The position numbers and the translations under genes were made by a program. The notes under the pieces are model-generated. The model was not told where the DNA came from. It made no database searches and saw nothing but the letters and a program-made list of their open reading frames with translations. Shown one piece after another: positions 27,197-35,180 of a stretch of DNA of 64,000 nucleotides. The stretch is from the NCBI RefSeq assembly GCF_014649775.1, contig NZ_BMTR01000006.1, forward strand, positions 186,001-250,000, written 5' to 3'. Numbering within the stretch: the first letter of the stretch is position 1; the number at the start of each line of letters is the position of its first letter. Source of the DNA: Streptomyces longisporoflavus (lineage in GTDB: Bacteria > Actinomycetota > Actinomycetes > Streptomycetales > Streptomycetaceae).

Positions 27197-27859
27197 ATGT
27201 CCGCCATGTCTACGTACCCCAGCCGCCTCCGCCGTACCGCGGTCGCCGTTGCCGCCGCGGCGATGCTGCCGATCGCCCTGACGGCGTGCTCGGACAGCGG
27301 CGACAAGGACACCAAGGCCGCCGACTCCGCGGCCGGCGCGAAGGAGAGCGAGTCGAGCGCGTCGGATGACGCCATGACCATGGACGAGCCGTTCGGACCG
27401 GCCTGTTCGTCGGTGCCGAAGAGCGGCGCGGGCTCCTTCGACGGGATGGCGAAGGACCCGGTCGCCACCGCCGCGTCGAACAACCCCGAGCTGTCCACCC
27501 TGGTCACCGCGGTCAAGAAGGCCGGTCTCGTCGACACCCTGAACAACGCGAAGAACATCACGGTGTTCGCGCCGACCAACGACGCGTTCGCCAAGATCCC
27601 CAAGGCCGATCTGGACAAGGTCCTGAACGACAAGGCCATGCTCACCAAGGTCCTCACCTACCACGTGGTGGGCCAGAAACTGGCGCCGCAGGACCTGGAG
27701 AACGGCTCCTACGAAACGCTGGAGAAGAGCAAGCTCACCACCGCGGGCTCCGGCGAGGAGTACAAGGTCAACGACACGTCGAAGGTCGTCTGCGGCAACG
27801 TCCCGACGGCCAACGCCACGGTCCACGTCGTCGACACCGTCCTGATGCCCAAGAGCTGA
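27197..27859 (+). CDS. Fasciclin-domain lipoprotein (MPT70/MPT83-like)
   Basis: A 220-residue exported lipoprotein: signal with lipobox LTAC (Cys about residue 31), an acidic Asp/Ser/Ala linker to about residue 75, then one fasciclin (FAS1) domain. The domain shows both family boxes, NITVFAPTNDAFAKIP and VLTYHVVGQKL, and ends ATVHVVDTVLMPKS. Mycobacterial MPT70 and MPT83 are fasciclin proteins under SigK control. Here too a SigK-type promoter (27055-27081) precedes the gene, and sigK-rskA lies 2.4 kb upstream. Probably a cell-surface adhesion or stress protein. The ATG at 27197 follows an AAGGAG site; the frame is open further upstream but has no better start. Confidence 0.93.
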   Translation: MSAMSTYPSRLRRTAVAVAAAAMLPIALTACSDSGDKDTKAADSAAGAKESESSASDDAMTMDEPFGPACSSVPKSGAGSFDGMAKDPVATAASNNPELSTLVTAVKKAGLVDTLNNAKNITVFAPTNDAFAKIPKADLDKVLNDKAMLTKVLTYHVVGQKLAPQDLENGSYETLEKSKLTTAGSGEEYKVNDTSKVVCGNVPTANATVHVVDTVLMPKS

Positions 27860-27865
27860 CGGAGA

Positions 27866-27915
27866 CCGCCGCGAGCCTCCGCCGCCCCGACCGGGCACGG
27901 CGGGGGTTCTCGGCG
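27866..27915 (+). terminator. Imperfect hairpin after the fasciclin gene
   Basis: CGCCGCGAGCCTCCGCC can pair with GGCGGGGGTTCTCGGCG across a 15-base loop with a few mismatches. It begins 7 bases after the fasciclin stop, so it is a plausible terminator. Confidence 0.5.
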
Positions 27916-28049
27916 TTCATGCGATGGTGGAGTCCTGTCGTGGTGATCGCGGACCCTGCCCCATCCAGTGGTCGATCGTCCCGACGATCCCGGCGATCAT
28001 GATCTGCGCCGGGGTGAGAGCCTTGGCGCAACGGAAAGGACAGTTCCAC

Positions 28050-28619
28050 ATGACTCCCCCCACCGATCTGGCGCCCGCCCAGGCGGCCGCCCGCCTGGAC
28101 CGCTACACCGTCATCGACGTCCGCAGCCCCGGCGAGTACGCCTCCGGCCATCTCCCCGGAGCGCACAACATCCCCCTCGGTGACCTGCACCACGCGCTGC
28201 CCGAGCTCAAGGCCGCCGCCGCCCGCGGTGAGCTCCTGATGGTCTGCGCCTCCGGGAACCGCTCCGCCACCGCGGGCACGGAGCTGGCCGCCGCCGACAT
28301 CCCGGCCGCCACCCTCGCCGGCGGCACCACCGCCTGGGCCGCGGAGGGGCACCCCCTGCAGCCCTCCGAGGGCGCGCCCACGGCCTGGGCGATGGACCGC
28401 CAGGTGCGTCTCGCCGCCGGGTCCCTCGTCGTCCTCGGCCTGGCCGCCGGACCCCGCTTCAGGGCCGCCCGCTGGCTGGCCGCCGGCGTCGGCGCGGGCC
28501 TCGTCTACTCCGCCCTCACCAACACCTGCGGCATGGCGGCCGTACTCGCCCGGCTTCCGCACAACCGCCCCCGCGCCGCCGACCTGAGCACCACGCTGGA
28601 AGCCCTCCAGCAGCAGTAG
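28050..28619 (+). CDS. Rhodanese-like protein with DUF2892 membrane domain
   Basis: A 189-residue protein of the YgaP type. The N-terminal rhodanese domain (YTVIDVRSPGEYASGHLPGA) carries the active cysteine C66 in the loop CASGNRS. The C-terminal part (about 120-165) has two hydrophobic segments of the DUF2892 kind (AAGSLVVLGLAAG, AAGVGAGLVYSALTNTCGMA). It probably transfers sulfane sulfur at the membrane. The ATG at 28050 follows GGAAAGGA. No CsoR-type sulfide regulator or persulfide dioxygenase gene accompanies it. Confidence 0.9.
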   Translation: MTPPTDLAPAQAAARLDRYTVIDVRSPGEYASGHLPGAHNIPLGDLHHALPELKAAAARGELLMVCASGNRSATAGTELAAADIPAATLAGGTTAWAAEGHPLQPSEGAPTAWAMDRQVRLAAGSLVVLGLAAGPRFRAARWLAAGVGAGLVYSALTNTCGMAAVLARLPHNRPRAADLSTTLEALQQQ

Positions 28620-28642
28620 CTGCCGACGGGCGCCGGGCGCGC

Positions 28643-29227
28643 TCAGTGGATGCGGGACGCCCGGTGCCGGCGGGTCGTGAGGCGCACGTCGACCCGGAGG
28701 TCGCGGGGCGCCGCCGCCGTCCGTGCCTCGGCGACCGGGCCGCGGGCGAACTCACGCAGGACCGCCTCCGGGGACGCGTCGGGGTCAAGGACCAGTGTGA
28801 TGCGGGCCCGCGGCCGCCGCGGGCGTCCGAGCAGGCGTACGTCGGCGCGGGCCACGCCCTCGACGGCCCGGGCCCGGTCGGCAAGCACGGAGGACAGAGC
28901 CGAGGCGGAGAGAGTGACACCGGGCTGCCCCAGCGGGAGTTCGCGCAGCCGACCCGTGCGGATCTGGGCGACGGCCCAGCACAGGAACAGGACGACACCG
29001 AGGGCCGCGGCGGCGAGGGCGACCGGCGTCCACCAGCCGTGCTCACGCCAGCGGTCGAGCATGTCCTGGTCCAGCCACACCCGGTCGGCACCGACCCGCG
29101 GCCAGTCCGCCGGCAGCCGATCGCGCACCGGAGCGGCCATGGACGCGAGCACGGCACCCGCGCCCAGTAGAACTGCCGCCGCACAGAACAGGGTCGACCG
29201 GTTGGCGCCGCTACGGAGTCGGCTCAT
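28643..29227 (-). CDS. amaP: Alkaline-shock membrane anchor protein AmaP
   Basis: A 194-residue membrane protein with two predicted spans (about residues 12-32 and 66-88, WTPVALAAAALGVVLFLCWA) and a C-terminal soluble domain (VTLSASALSSVLADRARAVE, RARITLVLDPDASPEAVLRE). This layout is typical of AmaP, which anchors Asp23 to the membrane. It is the last of four genes (asp23-like, small membrane protein, DUF6286-like protein, amaP). Its start overlaps the preceding gene by 17 bases. It converges with the rhodanese gene with only 23 bases between. Confidence 0.88.
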   Translation of the reverse strand: MSRLRSGANRSTLFCAAAVLLGAGAVLASMAAPVRDRLPADWPRVGADRVWLDQDMLDRWREHGWWTPVALAAAALGVVLFLCWAVAQIRTGRLRELPLGQPGVTLSASALSSVLADRARAVEGVARADVRLLGRPRRPRARITLVLDPDASPEAVLREFARGPVAEARTAAAPRDLRVDVRLTTRRHRASRIH

Positions 29228-30182
29228 CGGGGGGTGCTCCTCTCCACGTGGGTTCGGTTCTCAGCCGTACGCGCATCCGCAGCGGCGCGGCGAGGCCGAG
29301 GCCCGCCGTCGCCGCCCCGGCGGCCTCACGCACCGCCCGCCGCGCGCGGCCGGGCTCGCCGAACGCAAGCCTCGCGCGCACCCGCGCCCTACGGCGGCCG
29401 ACCCGGACCGTGACGCGGCCGACGCCGGGTACGTCGGTCACGGCATCCCGCAGGAGGACCGCGACCGCCCGCCGCTCCAGGACCGCGCGCATGCCCGGCA
29501 GCGGTGGCTCCATCGCAAGACGGCCGCGACGGCCCGGCGTGACGGCGAGGACCAGCAGCCACACGCCGAGCGCGAACACGGCGAGCGCGGCGAGAAGGCC
29601 GGGGACCGTGCCGCCGTCCGGGCCGTGCGTGGCGAGCCACTCCATCGTCCGGACGCGCCATCGGGCGGGGGCGTGGCCGGCCGCGTGCACGGACACCATG
29701 TCGTACAGCAGAAGCCCGCAGGCAGCGGCGGCGGCCAGGGCCAACGCCGCGACCGGCAGCCGGCGTTGGGACCACGGACGGCGGGCACGGCCACCGCCCC
29801 CGTCCGCCGCCGCCGTGCCCGTCGCCCCGGTCTCCCTCGCCCCGGTGTCCGTCGAAGGCGTGGCGCGCAGCCCGGCCGACCGTTCCCGGGGGGACAGACC
29901 CCGGACCCGGATGCGCGCCGACGACACGGTGAGACCAGTGAGCCGGGCGGTGCGCTCGGCGACGTGGGCCCGTACGCGCTCGCCCGCCTCGTCGAGCACC
30001 GCGGGGTAGGGCAGCGTCACGGTGACGGCGACCTCGGCGCGGCGCCCGCGTACGGTCGCGGACCCCCGCCCGGCCTCGACCCTGCCGGGGACCGGCGCCT
30101 CGGTCGCCGCGCGTTGCGCGATACGGCGCACCGCGCGGTCCGCGACGGTCGTCGTGCCGCGCTGCGCCGGGGGCGTGGTCAT
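29211..30182 (-). CDS. DUF6286-like membrane protein with Asp23-like N-terminal domain
   Basis: A 323-residue protein. The N-terminal 95 residues (AVRRIAQRAATEAPVPGRVE, EVAVTVTLPYPAVLDEAGER, LTVSSARIRVRGL) resemble a diverged Asp23/Gls24 domain. After a Gly/Arg linker come two membrane spans (VAALALAAAAACGLLLYDMV; GLLAALAVFALGVWLLVLAV) and a C-terminal domain similar to AmaP (VRVGRRRARVRARLAF). It is likely a membrane partner of the Asp23 protein. The ATG at 30182 overlaps the small upstream gene by 4 bases and its end overlaps amaP by 17, a tightly coupled cluster. Confidence 0.8.
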   Translation of the reverse strand: MTTPPAQRGTTTVADRAVRRIAQRAATEAPVPGRVEAGRGSATVRGRRAEVAVTVTLPYPAVLDEAGERVRAHVAERTARLTGLTVSSARIRVRGLSPRERSAGLRATPSTDTGARETGATGTAAADGGGGRARRPWSQRRLPVAALALAAAAACGLLLYDMVSVHAAGHAPARWRVRTMEWLATHGPDGGTVPGLLAALAVFALGVWLLVLAVTPGRRGRLAMEPPLPGMRAVLERRAVAVLLRDAVTDVPGVGRVTVRVGRRRARVRARLAFGEPGRARRAVREAAGAATAGLGLAAPLRMRVRLRTEPTWRGAPPDEPTP

Positions 30183-30364
30183 CGCCGCTCCCGGTCACGC
30201 CCGTCGAGGAAGGCGCGGATGCCCGTGCCGTCGTCCACGAGGCGACCCAGGACGAAGCCGACCGCGCCGAGCGCGGCGACCAGCAGGAAGGCGCCGAAAC
30301 CGCCGAACCACCCGGCGAACCCAAGAGCCATGCCCGCCATCAGACCGACCAGAGCTGTGCTCAC
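30179..30364 (-). CDS. Small DUF2273-like membrane protein of the Asp23 cluster
   Basis: A 61-residue, mostly hydrophobic protein (LVGLMAGMALGFAGWFGGFG, AFLLVAALGAVGFVLGRLVD) with two short spans and an Arg-rich tail. Its size and position between asp23 and amaP genes match the small DUF2273 protein found in such clusters. The GTG at 30364 has an AGG site 6 bases upstream; the GTG at 30367 is also possible. It overlaps the next gene by 4 bases (ATGA). Confidence 0.8.
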   Translation of the reverse strand: MSTALVGLMAGMALGFAGWFGGFGAFLLVAALGAVGFVLGRLVDDGTGIRAFLDGRDRERR

Positions 30365-30417
30365 CACTCACCTCACACCGCAGACAGAAAAAGGGGGAAT
30401 GTGCTGCGCCGGTCGCG

Positions 30418-30957
30418 CTACTCGACGCGCGTCTCCCCACCGGATTCCGCCGTGTCGTCGTCGGGCAGGTGGACGTCGTTGACGGCGACGTTCACCTCGA
30501 CCACCTCCAGGCCGGTGATCCGCTCCACCGCCGAGATGACGTTCTCGCGTACGTCGTGCGCGACGTCCGTGATGGGCACCCCGTACTCGACGACGATGTC
30601 CAGGTCGATCGCCGTCTGCCGCTCGCCGACCTCGACCTTCACGCCCCGGCCGATGTTGGGGCGCCCGCCGGGCACGCGGTCGCGCACGGCGCCGATGGTG
30701 CGGGACAGGCCGCCGCCCATGTCGAAGACGCCGGGGATCTCGCGGGCCGCCATGCCGGCGATCTTCACGACCACGACATCGGCGATGGACGTCTTGCCCC
30801 GGGTCGCGGCCGGTTCGCCCGCGCCCCTGCCTCCCGTGACGGTGGTGGCTCCGTGGGCGCTCCGCTGCACCCCGCCCGCGAGGTCCTTCTCGGTGCTGAC
30901 GGACATGGCCGTACTCGAAGTGTTCGACGTGTTCGAACTGAGGTCCTGCGTCGCCAT
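30418..30957 (-). CDS. Asp23/Gls24-family envelope stress protein
   Basis: A 179-residue Asp23/Gls24 protein. A Ser/Thr-rich N-terminus of about 50 residues is followed by the family core: TSIADVVVVKIAGMAAREIPGV as far as VFDMGG, GRGVKVEVGERQTAIDLDIV, VEYGVPITDVAHDVRENVIS and VERITGLEVVEVNVAVNDVH. In Staphylococcus and other Gram-positives such proteins form a layer at the membrane bound to AmaP and respond to cell-wall stress. It is the first gene of a four-gene operon ending in amaP. It diverges from an ECF sigma gene across 229 bases, suggesting control by that sigma factor. Confidence 0.93.
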   Translation of the reverse strand: MATQDLSSNTSNTSSTAMSVSTEKDLAGGVQRSAHGATTVTGGRGAGEPAATRGKTSIADVVVVKIAGMAAREIPGVFDMGGGLSRTIGAVRDRVPGGRPNIGRGVKVEVGERQTAIDLDIVVEYGVPITDVAHDVRENVISAVERITGLEVVEVNVAVNDVHLPDDDTAESGGETRVE

Positions 30958-31186
30958 GGTGGCATCTCCTAGTCGTCGTCAGGGATTTCCCGGTGACCGC
31001 GCCGTAGGTGCCGGCCCCGGTGAGGGGCCCGTAACCCGGCTCTTCTCCTGCTCTGACCCGGCTGCAGTAAGCCTGTTACGCGCCTCGCGGGCTTTTCTCC
31101 GCCGGGCATGTAGCGTGCCGGGGCCGCGTAACGCGGTGGGCCCTTGGTGTGTCGTAGGAGCACGACCGAAGTGAGAGGAGCCGCGT

Positions 31187-31774
31187 GTGCCGGGCGACCG
31201 GGGCGAAACTCCCGAGGAAGCGGACGCGTCCGCGAGACGTGAGGACGGGCTGCTCGCGGTGCGGGCGGCCGAGGGCGACGAGGAGGCCTTCGAAGCGCTC
31301 GTGCACCGCCACGCGCCCATAGCCCTGCGGCTGGCCACGCGCCTGCTCGGCAGCCGCCCGGAGGCGGAGGACGCCGTGCAGGAGTCCTTCGTCAGCGCCT
31401 GGCGCAAGCTGCCGGAGTTCCGCGGCGACGCGCAGTTCGGTACGTGGATCTACCGCATCGTCACCAACCGCTGCCTCAACGTGCTGCGTTCGCGGCGCCC
31501 GGTGGTGACCCTGGACGCGCTGCCCGAGCCGCAGGCGCCCGACCACGAGGTCTCGCCCGCGCGGGCGGCCGAGGCGCACGCCGCCGTGCGGGATCTGGCG
31601 CGGGCGATGGAGGGACTGTCGCCGGAACAGCGGGTGTGCTGGGTGCTGCGCGAGCTGGACGGGGCGTCGTACGAATCCATCGCCGAGTCGGTCGGCATCA
31701 GCCCGGAGGCGGTCCGCGGCCGGGTCTTCAGAGCGCGGCGCTATCTGACGGAGGCGATGGCGGCATGGCGGTGA
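31187..31774 (+). CDS. ECF RNA polymerase sigma factor of the Asp23 cluster
   Basis: A 195-residue ECF sigma factor: region 2 (FEALVHRHAPIALRLATRLL; EDAVQESFVSAWRKLPEFRG; FGTWIYRIVTNRCLNVLRSR) and region 4 (LSPEQRVCWVLRELDGASYE; SIAESVGISPEAVRGRVFRA). The GTG start has GAGAGGAG upstream. The stop overlaps the next gene (zinc-finger/Asp23 fusion) by 10 bases, the usual place of an anti-sigma factor. It is divergent from the asp23-amaP operon. Three GTAAC motifs (31031, 31075 reversed, 31128) in the divergent gap could be part of its promoters, but this is unproven. Confidence 0.9.
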   Translation: MPGDRGETPEEADASARREDGLLAVRAAEGDEEAFEALVHRHAPIALRLATRLLGSRPEAEDAVQESFVSAWRKLPEFRGDAQFGTWIYRIVTNRCLNVLRSRRPVVTLDALPEPQAPDHEVSPARAAEAHAAVRDLARAMEGLSPEQRVCWVLRELDGASYESIAESVGISPEAVRGRVFRARRYLTEAMAAWR

Positions 31775-32517
31775 ACGGGGAATCCGTGCCGGAGAACGAG
31801 GCACCGGACGACGAGCGGGAGGCGGGCTTCGGCGTGCTGTCGGATGACGAACTGCTGCCCTGCGGCCGCAAGTTGTCGTATGTGTGGGAACAGGTGGAGG
31901 CGGGCGTGCCCGACCCCCACATCGAGAGCTGCCCGCACTGCACGCAGGCCGTGGACGCCTTGCGGCATCTCGAAGGGATCGTCACGCGAACACGCGAGGC
32001 GACACCGCGGGAGGATCCGGACACCTCCGCGCTCGCCGGCCGTGTCATGGACGTGGTGCGCCTGGAACTGCGGCCGGGCCGGACGCTGCCGCTCGGCGAC
32101 GAGGACGAGGACACGTGGATCGTGGAGGCCGCCGCCGCGCGAACCATCCGGGCGGCGGCCGAGTCGCTGCCGGGCGTGCGGGCGGGCAGCTGCCGTCTCG
32201 ATCCGCCGGCCACCGAGACCGCCGAGGCCGGCGAGACCACCGAGGCCGCCGAAGCCGTCGCGGCGCCCGCGGGACGCCTCGCGCGAGGGCCGGTCAGGGT
32301 CCGCATCGGGGTGCAGGTCCCTCTCACGTGGAACCTGCCGGAAACCGCTGACCTGGTGCGAAGCCGGGTGCTCGAAGCGGTGGACGGCGAGCTGGGCATG
32401 CGGATCGCGGGCGTCGACGTGACGATCACCGATGTCATCGACGACGAAAGCGATGCCACCGACGCCACCGATGCCATCGACGACACGGGCGACAGCAGGG
32501 AAGGGCGGCAGCAGTGA
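31765..32517 (+). CDS. Soluble zinc-finger anti-sigma-like protein fused to an Asp23-like domain
   Basis: A 250-residue protein without a membrane span. The N-terminal part has the zinc-dependent anti-sigma motif H52xxxC56xxC59 (HIESCPHC) in a short helical domain. The C-terminal part (about 175-232; PVRVRIGVQVPLTWNLPETA, VRSRVLEAVDGELGMRIAGV, DVTITDVIDD) resembles the Asp23/Gls24 fold. The middle contains Glu/Ala/Thr-rich low-complexity sequence, and the tail DATDATDAIDDTGD is acidic and repetitive. It overlaps the sigma gene by 10 bases and the next Asp23-like gene by 4. Position and motif suggest it binds the sigma factor, with the Asp23 domain sensing the state of the Asp23 layer. That role is inferred. 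Confidence 0.75.
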   Translation: MAVNGESVPENEAPDDEREAGFGVLSDDELLPCGRKLSYVWEQVEAGVPDPHIESCPHCTQAVDALRHLEGIVTRTREATPREDPDTSALAGRVMDVVRLELRPGRTLPLGDEDEDTWIVEAAAARTIRAAAESLPGVRAGSCRLDPPATETAEAGETTEAAEAVAAPAGRLARGPVRVRIGVQVPLTWNLPETADLVRSRVLEAVDGELGMRIAGVDVTITDVIDDESDATDATDAIDDTGDSREGRQQ

Positions 32518-32855
32518 GTGAGCGAGACGTGTCCCGCGTGCTGGCGGACGCCGTCACGGAGGCGGTCCTCGCCACCCCGGGAGTGGCCTTCCTGCGCCCC
32601 GGCCTGGTGGACCTGCTGCGGTCCTCGGCGCTGCTGAGGCGCGGCCTGCCCGGCGCCCCGGCGGGCTCCGCCGGTGTCCAGGTGCAACGGCGGAAGGGGG
32701 CCGCGGTCTTGAGCGTGCGGGTGTACGTGGTCCTGCGCCGGGAGCGGCGGGCCCTGGACGTGACGCGCGAGGTGCGCTCCGCCGCGGCGCAGGCCGTCGA
32801 GCGGGCGGCGGGGGAGCCCGCAGAGGTGACGGTCACCGTGACCGGTCTTGTCTGA
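32514..32855 (+). CDS. Small Asp23/Gls24-like protein
   Basis: A 113-residue protein whose C-terminal half (GAAVLSVRVYVVLRRERRAL, VTREVRSAAAQAVERAAGEP, EVTVTVTGLV) matches the beta-beta-alpha-beta pattern of Asp23/Gls24 domains. The N-terminus is helical (VSRVLADAVTEAVLATPGVA). The GTG start overlaps the preceding stop by 4 bases (GTGA), so it is the third gene of the sigma/zinc-finger operon. It may bridge the regulatory fusion protein and the Asp23 layer. Confidence 0.75.
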   Translation: MSERDVSRVLADAVTEAVLATPGVAFLRPGLVDLLRSSALLRRGLPGAPAGSAGVQVQRRKGAAVLSVRVYVVLRRERRALDVTREVRSAAAQAVERAAGEPAEVTVTVTGLV

Positions 32856-32978
32856 GGCACCTTTGCCTGAGGCACCCCGCGCGTGCACGGGCGGCTCCCT
32901 CGGCGGGGCGCGATGGGGCAGGGGGCTGACATTCAAGCTACTGATGAGTAAGGTCGCGGGACGAGGATCGGAGTTGTC

Positions 32979-33482
32979 ATGCCCCGCACGTTCACAGTGT
33001 CCCGCAGCATCCTGGTCGAGGCGTCGCCGCAGTCGGTGTACGAGCAGGTCAGCCAGCCCGCCCTGATGGGGCGGTGGAGTCCGGAGAACCTCGGGGCGAC
33101 CGTCCCCGGAGGCGAGGAGCCCGCCGCTGTCGGCCTGGTCTTCGAGGGGCACAACAAGCGCGGCGCGTTCCGCTGGACCACGCGCTGCACGGTGACCGAG
33201 GCCGACCCCGGCAAGCGCTTCGCCTTCCGCGTGCACGCGATCGGCCTGAAGCGCCCCCGCCTGCGGGCCCCGATCGCCACCTGGGAGTACCGCTTCGAGG
33301 ACAAGGGCGGCGCCACGAAGGTGACCGAGACCTGGACGGACGACCGGCGCTCCTGGCCCGCCTTCGTGGCCAACGCCTTCGATCGCGTGGCCACGGGCGG
33401 AAAGACCTTCGCGGCCTTCCAGGTCGGCAACATCGACCGGACGCTGAAGAACCTCAAGCGGGAGTTCGAGACGGCTCGCTGA
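32979..33482 (+). CDS. SRPBCC-family protein (polyketide cyclase/START-like)
   Basis: A 167-residue single-domain protein with the helix-grip fold: FTVSRSILVEASPQSVYEQV, MGRWSPENLGATV, a central beta-sheet (FRWTTRCTVTEADPGKRFAF; TWEYRFEDKGGATKVTETWT) and a long C-terminal helix (RTLKNLKREFE). Such proteins bind hydrophobic ligands; the specific ligand cannot be told. The ATG at 32979 follows GGAG. Its 3' end overlaps the convergent permease gene by 29 bases. Confidence 0.9.
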   Translation: MPRTFTVSRSILVEASPQSVYEQVSQPALMGRWSPENLGATVPGGEEPAAVGLVFEGHNKRGAFRWTTRCTVTEADPGKRFAFRVHAIGLKRPRLRAPIATWEYRFEDKGGATKVTETWTDDRRSWPAFVANAFDRVATGGKTFAAFQVGNIDRTLKNLKREFETAR

Positions 33483-35019
33483 CCCGGTCGCCGCCGGGCG
33501 GCCCGGTGATCGGCGCGATCGGGGTGTCGGCCGCCCGCACCCAGCGCGGCCCCTCGGGCCCGTACACCGCGCGCGGCTCCGGGAAGGCCGCGAGCAGGGC
33601 GAGATAGACGATGGCCGCGACGGCGGCGCCCAGCGGCAGGCTGATGTCGGCGCCGTTCGCGAGGTCGCCGAGCGGCCCGACGAACTGGCCGGGAATGTTG
33701 GTGAACAGGACGCCGGTCACCGCTCCTGTCCACCACGCCGACAGGCCGCGCCAGTTCCAGCCGCGCGCGAACCAGTAGCGGCCGCCGTGCTGCCGGCGGG
33801 TGAAGACCTGCAGTGCCTCGGGGTCGTACCAGCCGCGCCGGGTGACGTAGCCGAGCATCATGACGATCATCCACGGCACCGTGCAGGTGATGATCATCGT
33901 GGCGAAGGTGGAGATCGCCTGGACGAGGTTGAAGCCGAAGCGGCCCACGAAGATGAACGTGATGGACAGGGCGCCGATCAGGACGGTGGCCTGGACGCGG
34001 CCGAGTCGCGGGAAGACCGAGGAGAAGTCCAGGCCGGTGCCGTACAGCGCGGTCGTCCCGGTCGACATGCCGCCGATCAGCGCGATCAGACAGACCGGCA
34101 GGAAGTACCAGGCGGGCGCGATCGCGAGCAGGCCGCCGACGAAGTTGGGCGCGGCCGGGTCCATGTACGCGGGAGCCTGCTCGGCGATGATCGCCGCCGT
34201 CGCCAGGCCGAAGCCGAACGGAAGGACCGTGGCGGCCTGCGAGAGGAAGGCCGCTCCCATCACCTTGCGCCGCGGGGTCTCGGCCGGGATGTAGCGCGCC
34301 CAGTCACCCAGGAAGGCGCCGAAGGAGACCGGGTTGGAGAGCACGATCAGCGCGGCGCCGATGAAGGACGGCCAGAACAGGTCCCGCGTGGCCCGGTCGG
34401 CATCCGGGGTGAAGATCCCGGCGTACGAGGGATCGAAGTCCCCCGCGAAGGCGACGACGCCGAGGGCGAAGAGCAGTGTCGCCGCCACCACCGCGATCTT
34501 GTTGACGAGCAGCATGAAGCGGAAACCGTAGACGCACACGGCAAGGACGAGGGCGGCGAAGACGGCGTACGCGCAGGCGTAGGCCGCGTCGCTCTCCGGC
34601 ACGCCGAGCAGCCGGTGCGCCCCGCCGATGAGCGCGTCGCCCGAGCTCCACACCGACAGCGAGAAGAACGCGACGGCGGTGAGCAGCGAGAGGAAGGAGC
34701 CGACGATCCTGCCGTGCACGCCCAGATGAGCCGATGACGAGACGGCGTTGTTGGTGCCGTTGCGGGGCCCGAACACCGCCATCGGGGCCAGCAGCAGGGA
34801 GCCGATGAGCAGTCCGACGAGCATCGCCGCGAGCCCCTGCCAAAAGGACAGGCCGAAGAGGATCGGGAACGCGCCGAGCACGCAGGTGGCGAACGTGTTG
34901 GCGCCGCCGAACGCGAGCCGGAACAGGTCGAGCGGACCGGCCGTGCGATCCGCGTCCGGGATGCGTTCGACTCCGTGCGTCTCGATCTCGGTGACGGACG
35001 GCGATGACCCCATGGGCAC
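33454..35019 (-). CDS. NCS1-family purine/cytosine permease
   Basis: A 521-residue membrane protein with about twelve spans, of the nucleobase:cation symporter-1 family. Family features are the first-span region LAFGGANTFATCVLGAFPIL, the GPRNGTNN loop, and NPVSFGAFLGDWARYIP. It imports a purine, cytosine or related compound with a proton or sodium ion. The GTG at 35019 has GGGGAG 6 bases upstream; an ATG two codons later is possible. Its 3' end overlaps the convergent SRPBCC gene by 29 bases. No catabolic gene for nucleobases is adjacent, so the substrate remains open. Confidence 0.9.
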   Translation of the reverse strand: MPMGSSPSVTEIETHGVERIPDADRTAGPLDLFRLAFGGANTFATCVLGAFPILFGLSFWQGLAAMLVGLLIGSLLLAPMAVFGPRNGTNNAVSSSAHLGVHGRIVGSFLSLLTAVAFFSLSVWSSGDALIGGAHRLLGVPESDAAYACAYAVFAALVLAVCVYGFRFMLLVNKIAVVAATLLFALGVVAFAGDFDPSYAGIFTPDADRATRDLFWPSFIGAALIVLSNPVSFGAFLGDWARYIPAETPRRKVMGAAFLSQAATVLPFGFGLATAAIIAEQAPAYMDPAAPNFVGGLLAIAPAWYFLPVCLIALIGGMSTGTTALYGTGLDFSSVFPRLGRVQATVLIGALSITFIFVGRFGFNLVQAISTFATMIITCTVPWMIVMMLGYVTRRGWYDPEALQVFTRRQHGGRYWFARGWNWRGLSAWWTGAVTGVLFTNIPGQFVGPLGDLANGADISLPLGAAVAAIVYLALLAAFPEPRAVYGPEGPRWVRAADTPIAPITGPPGGDRVSEPSRTPA

Positions 35020-35180
35020 AGGCAGCTCCCCTGGTTGCGGCACCACGGCGTGCGAGGTGCTGTGACGGCGGCGGAAATGCAGGGACCGTAGTTGTCGTGC
35101 GCCCCGTCGCGCCAGTGCCCGATTCGCACCGCGCGCGGCCCGGCGATGGACGAATCGCACATTCGCCTGCGTGAACGTCC

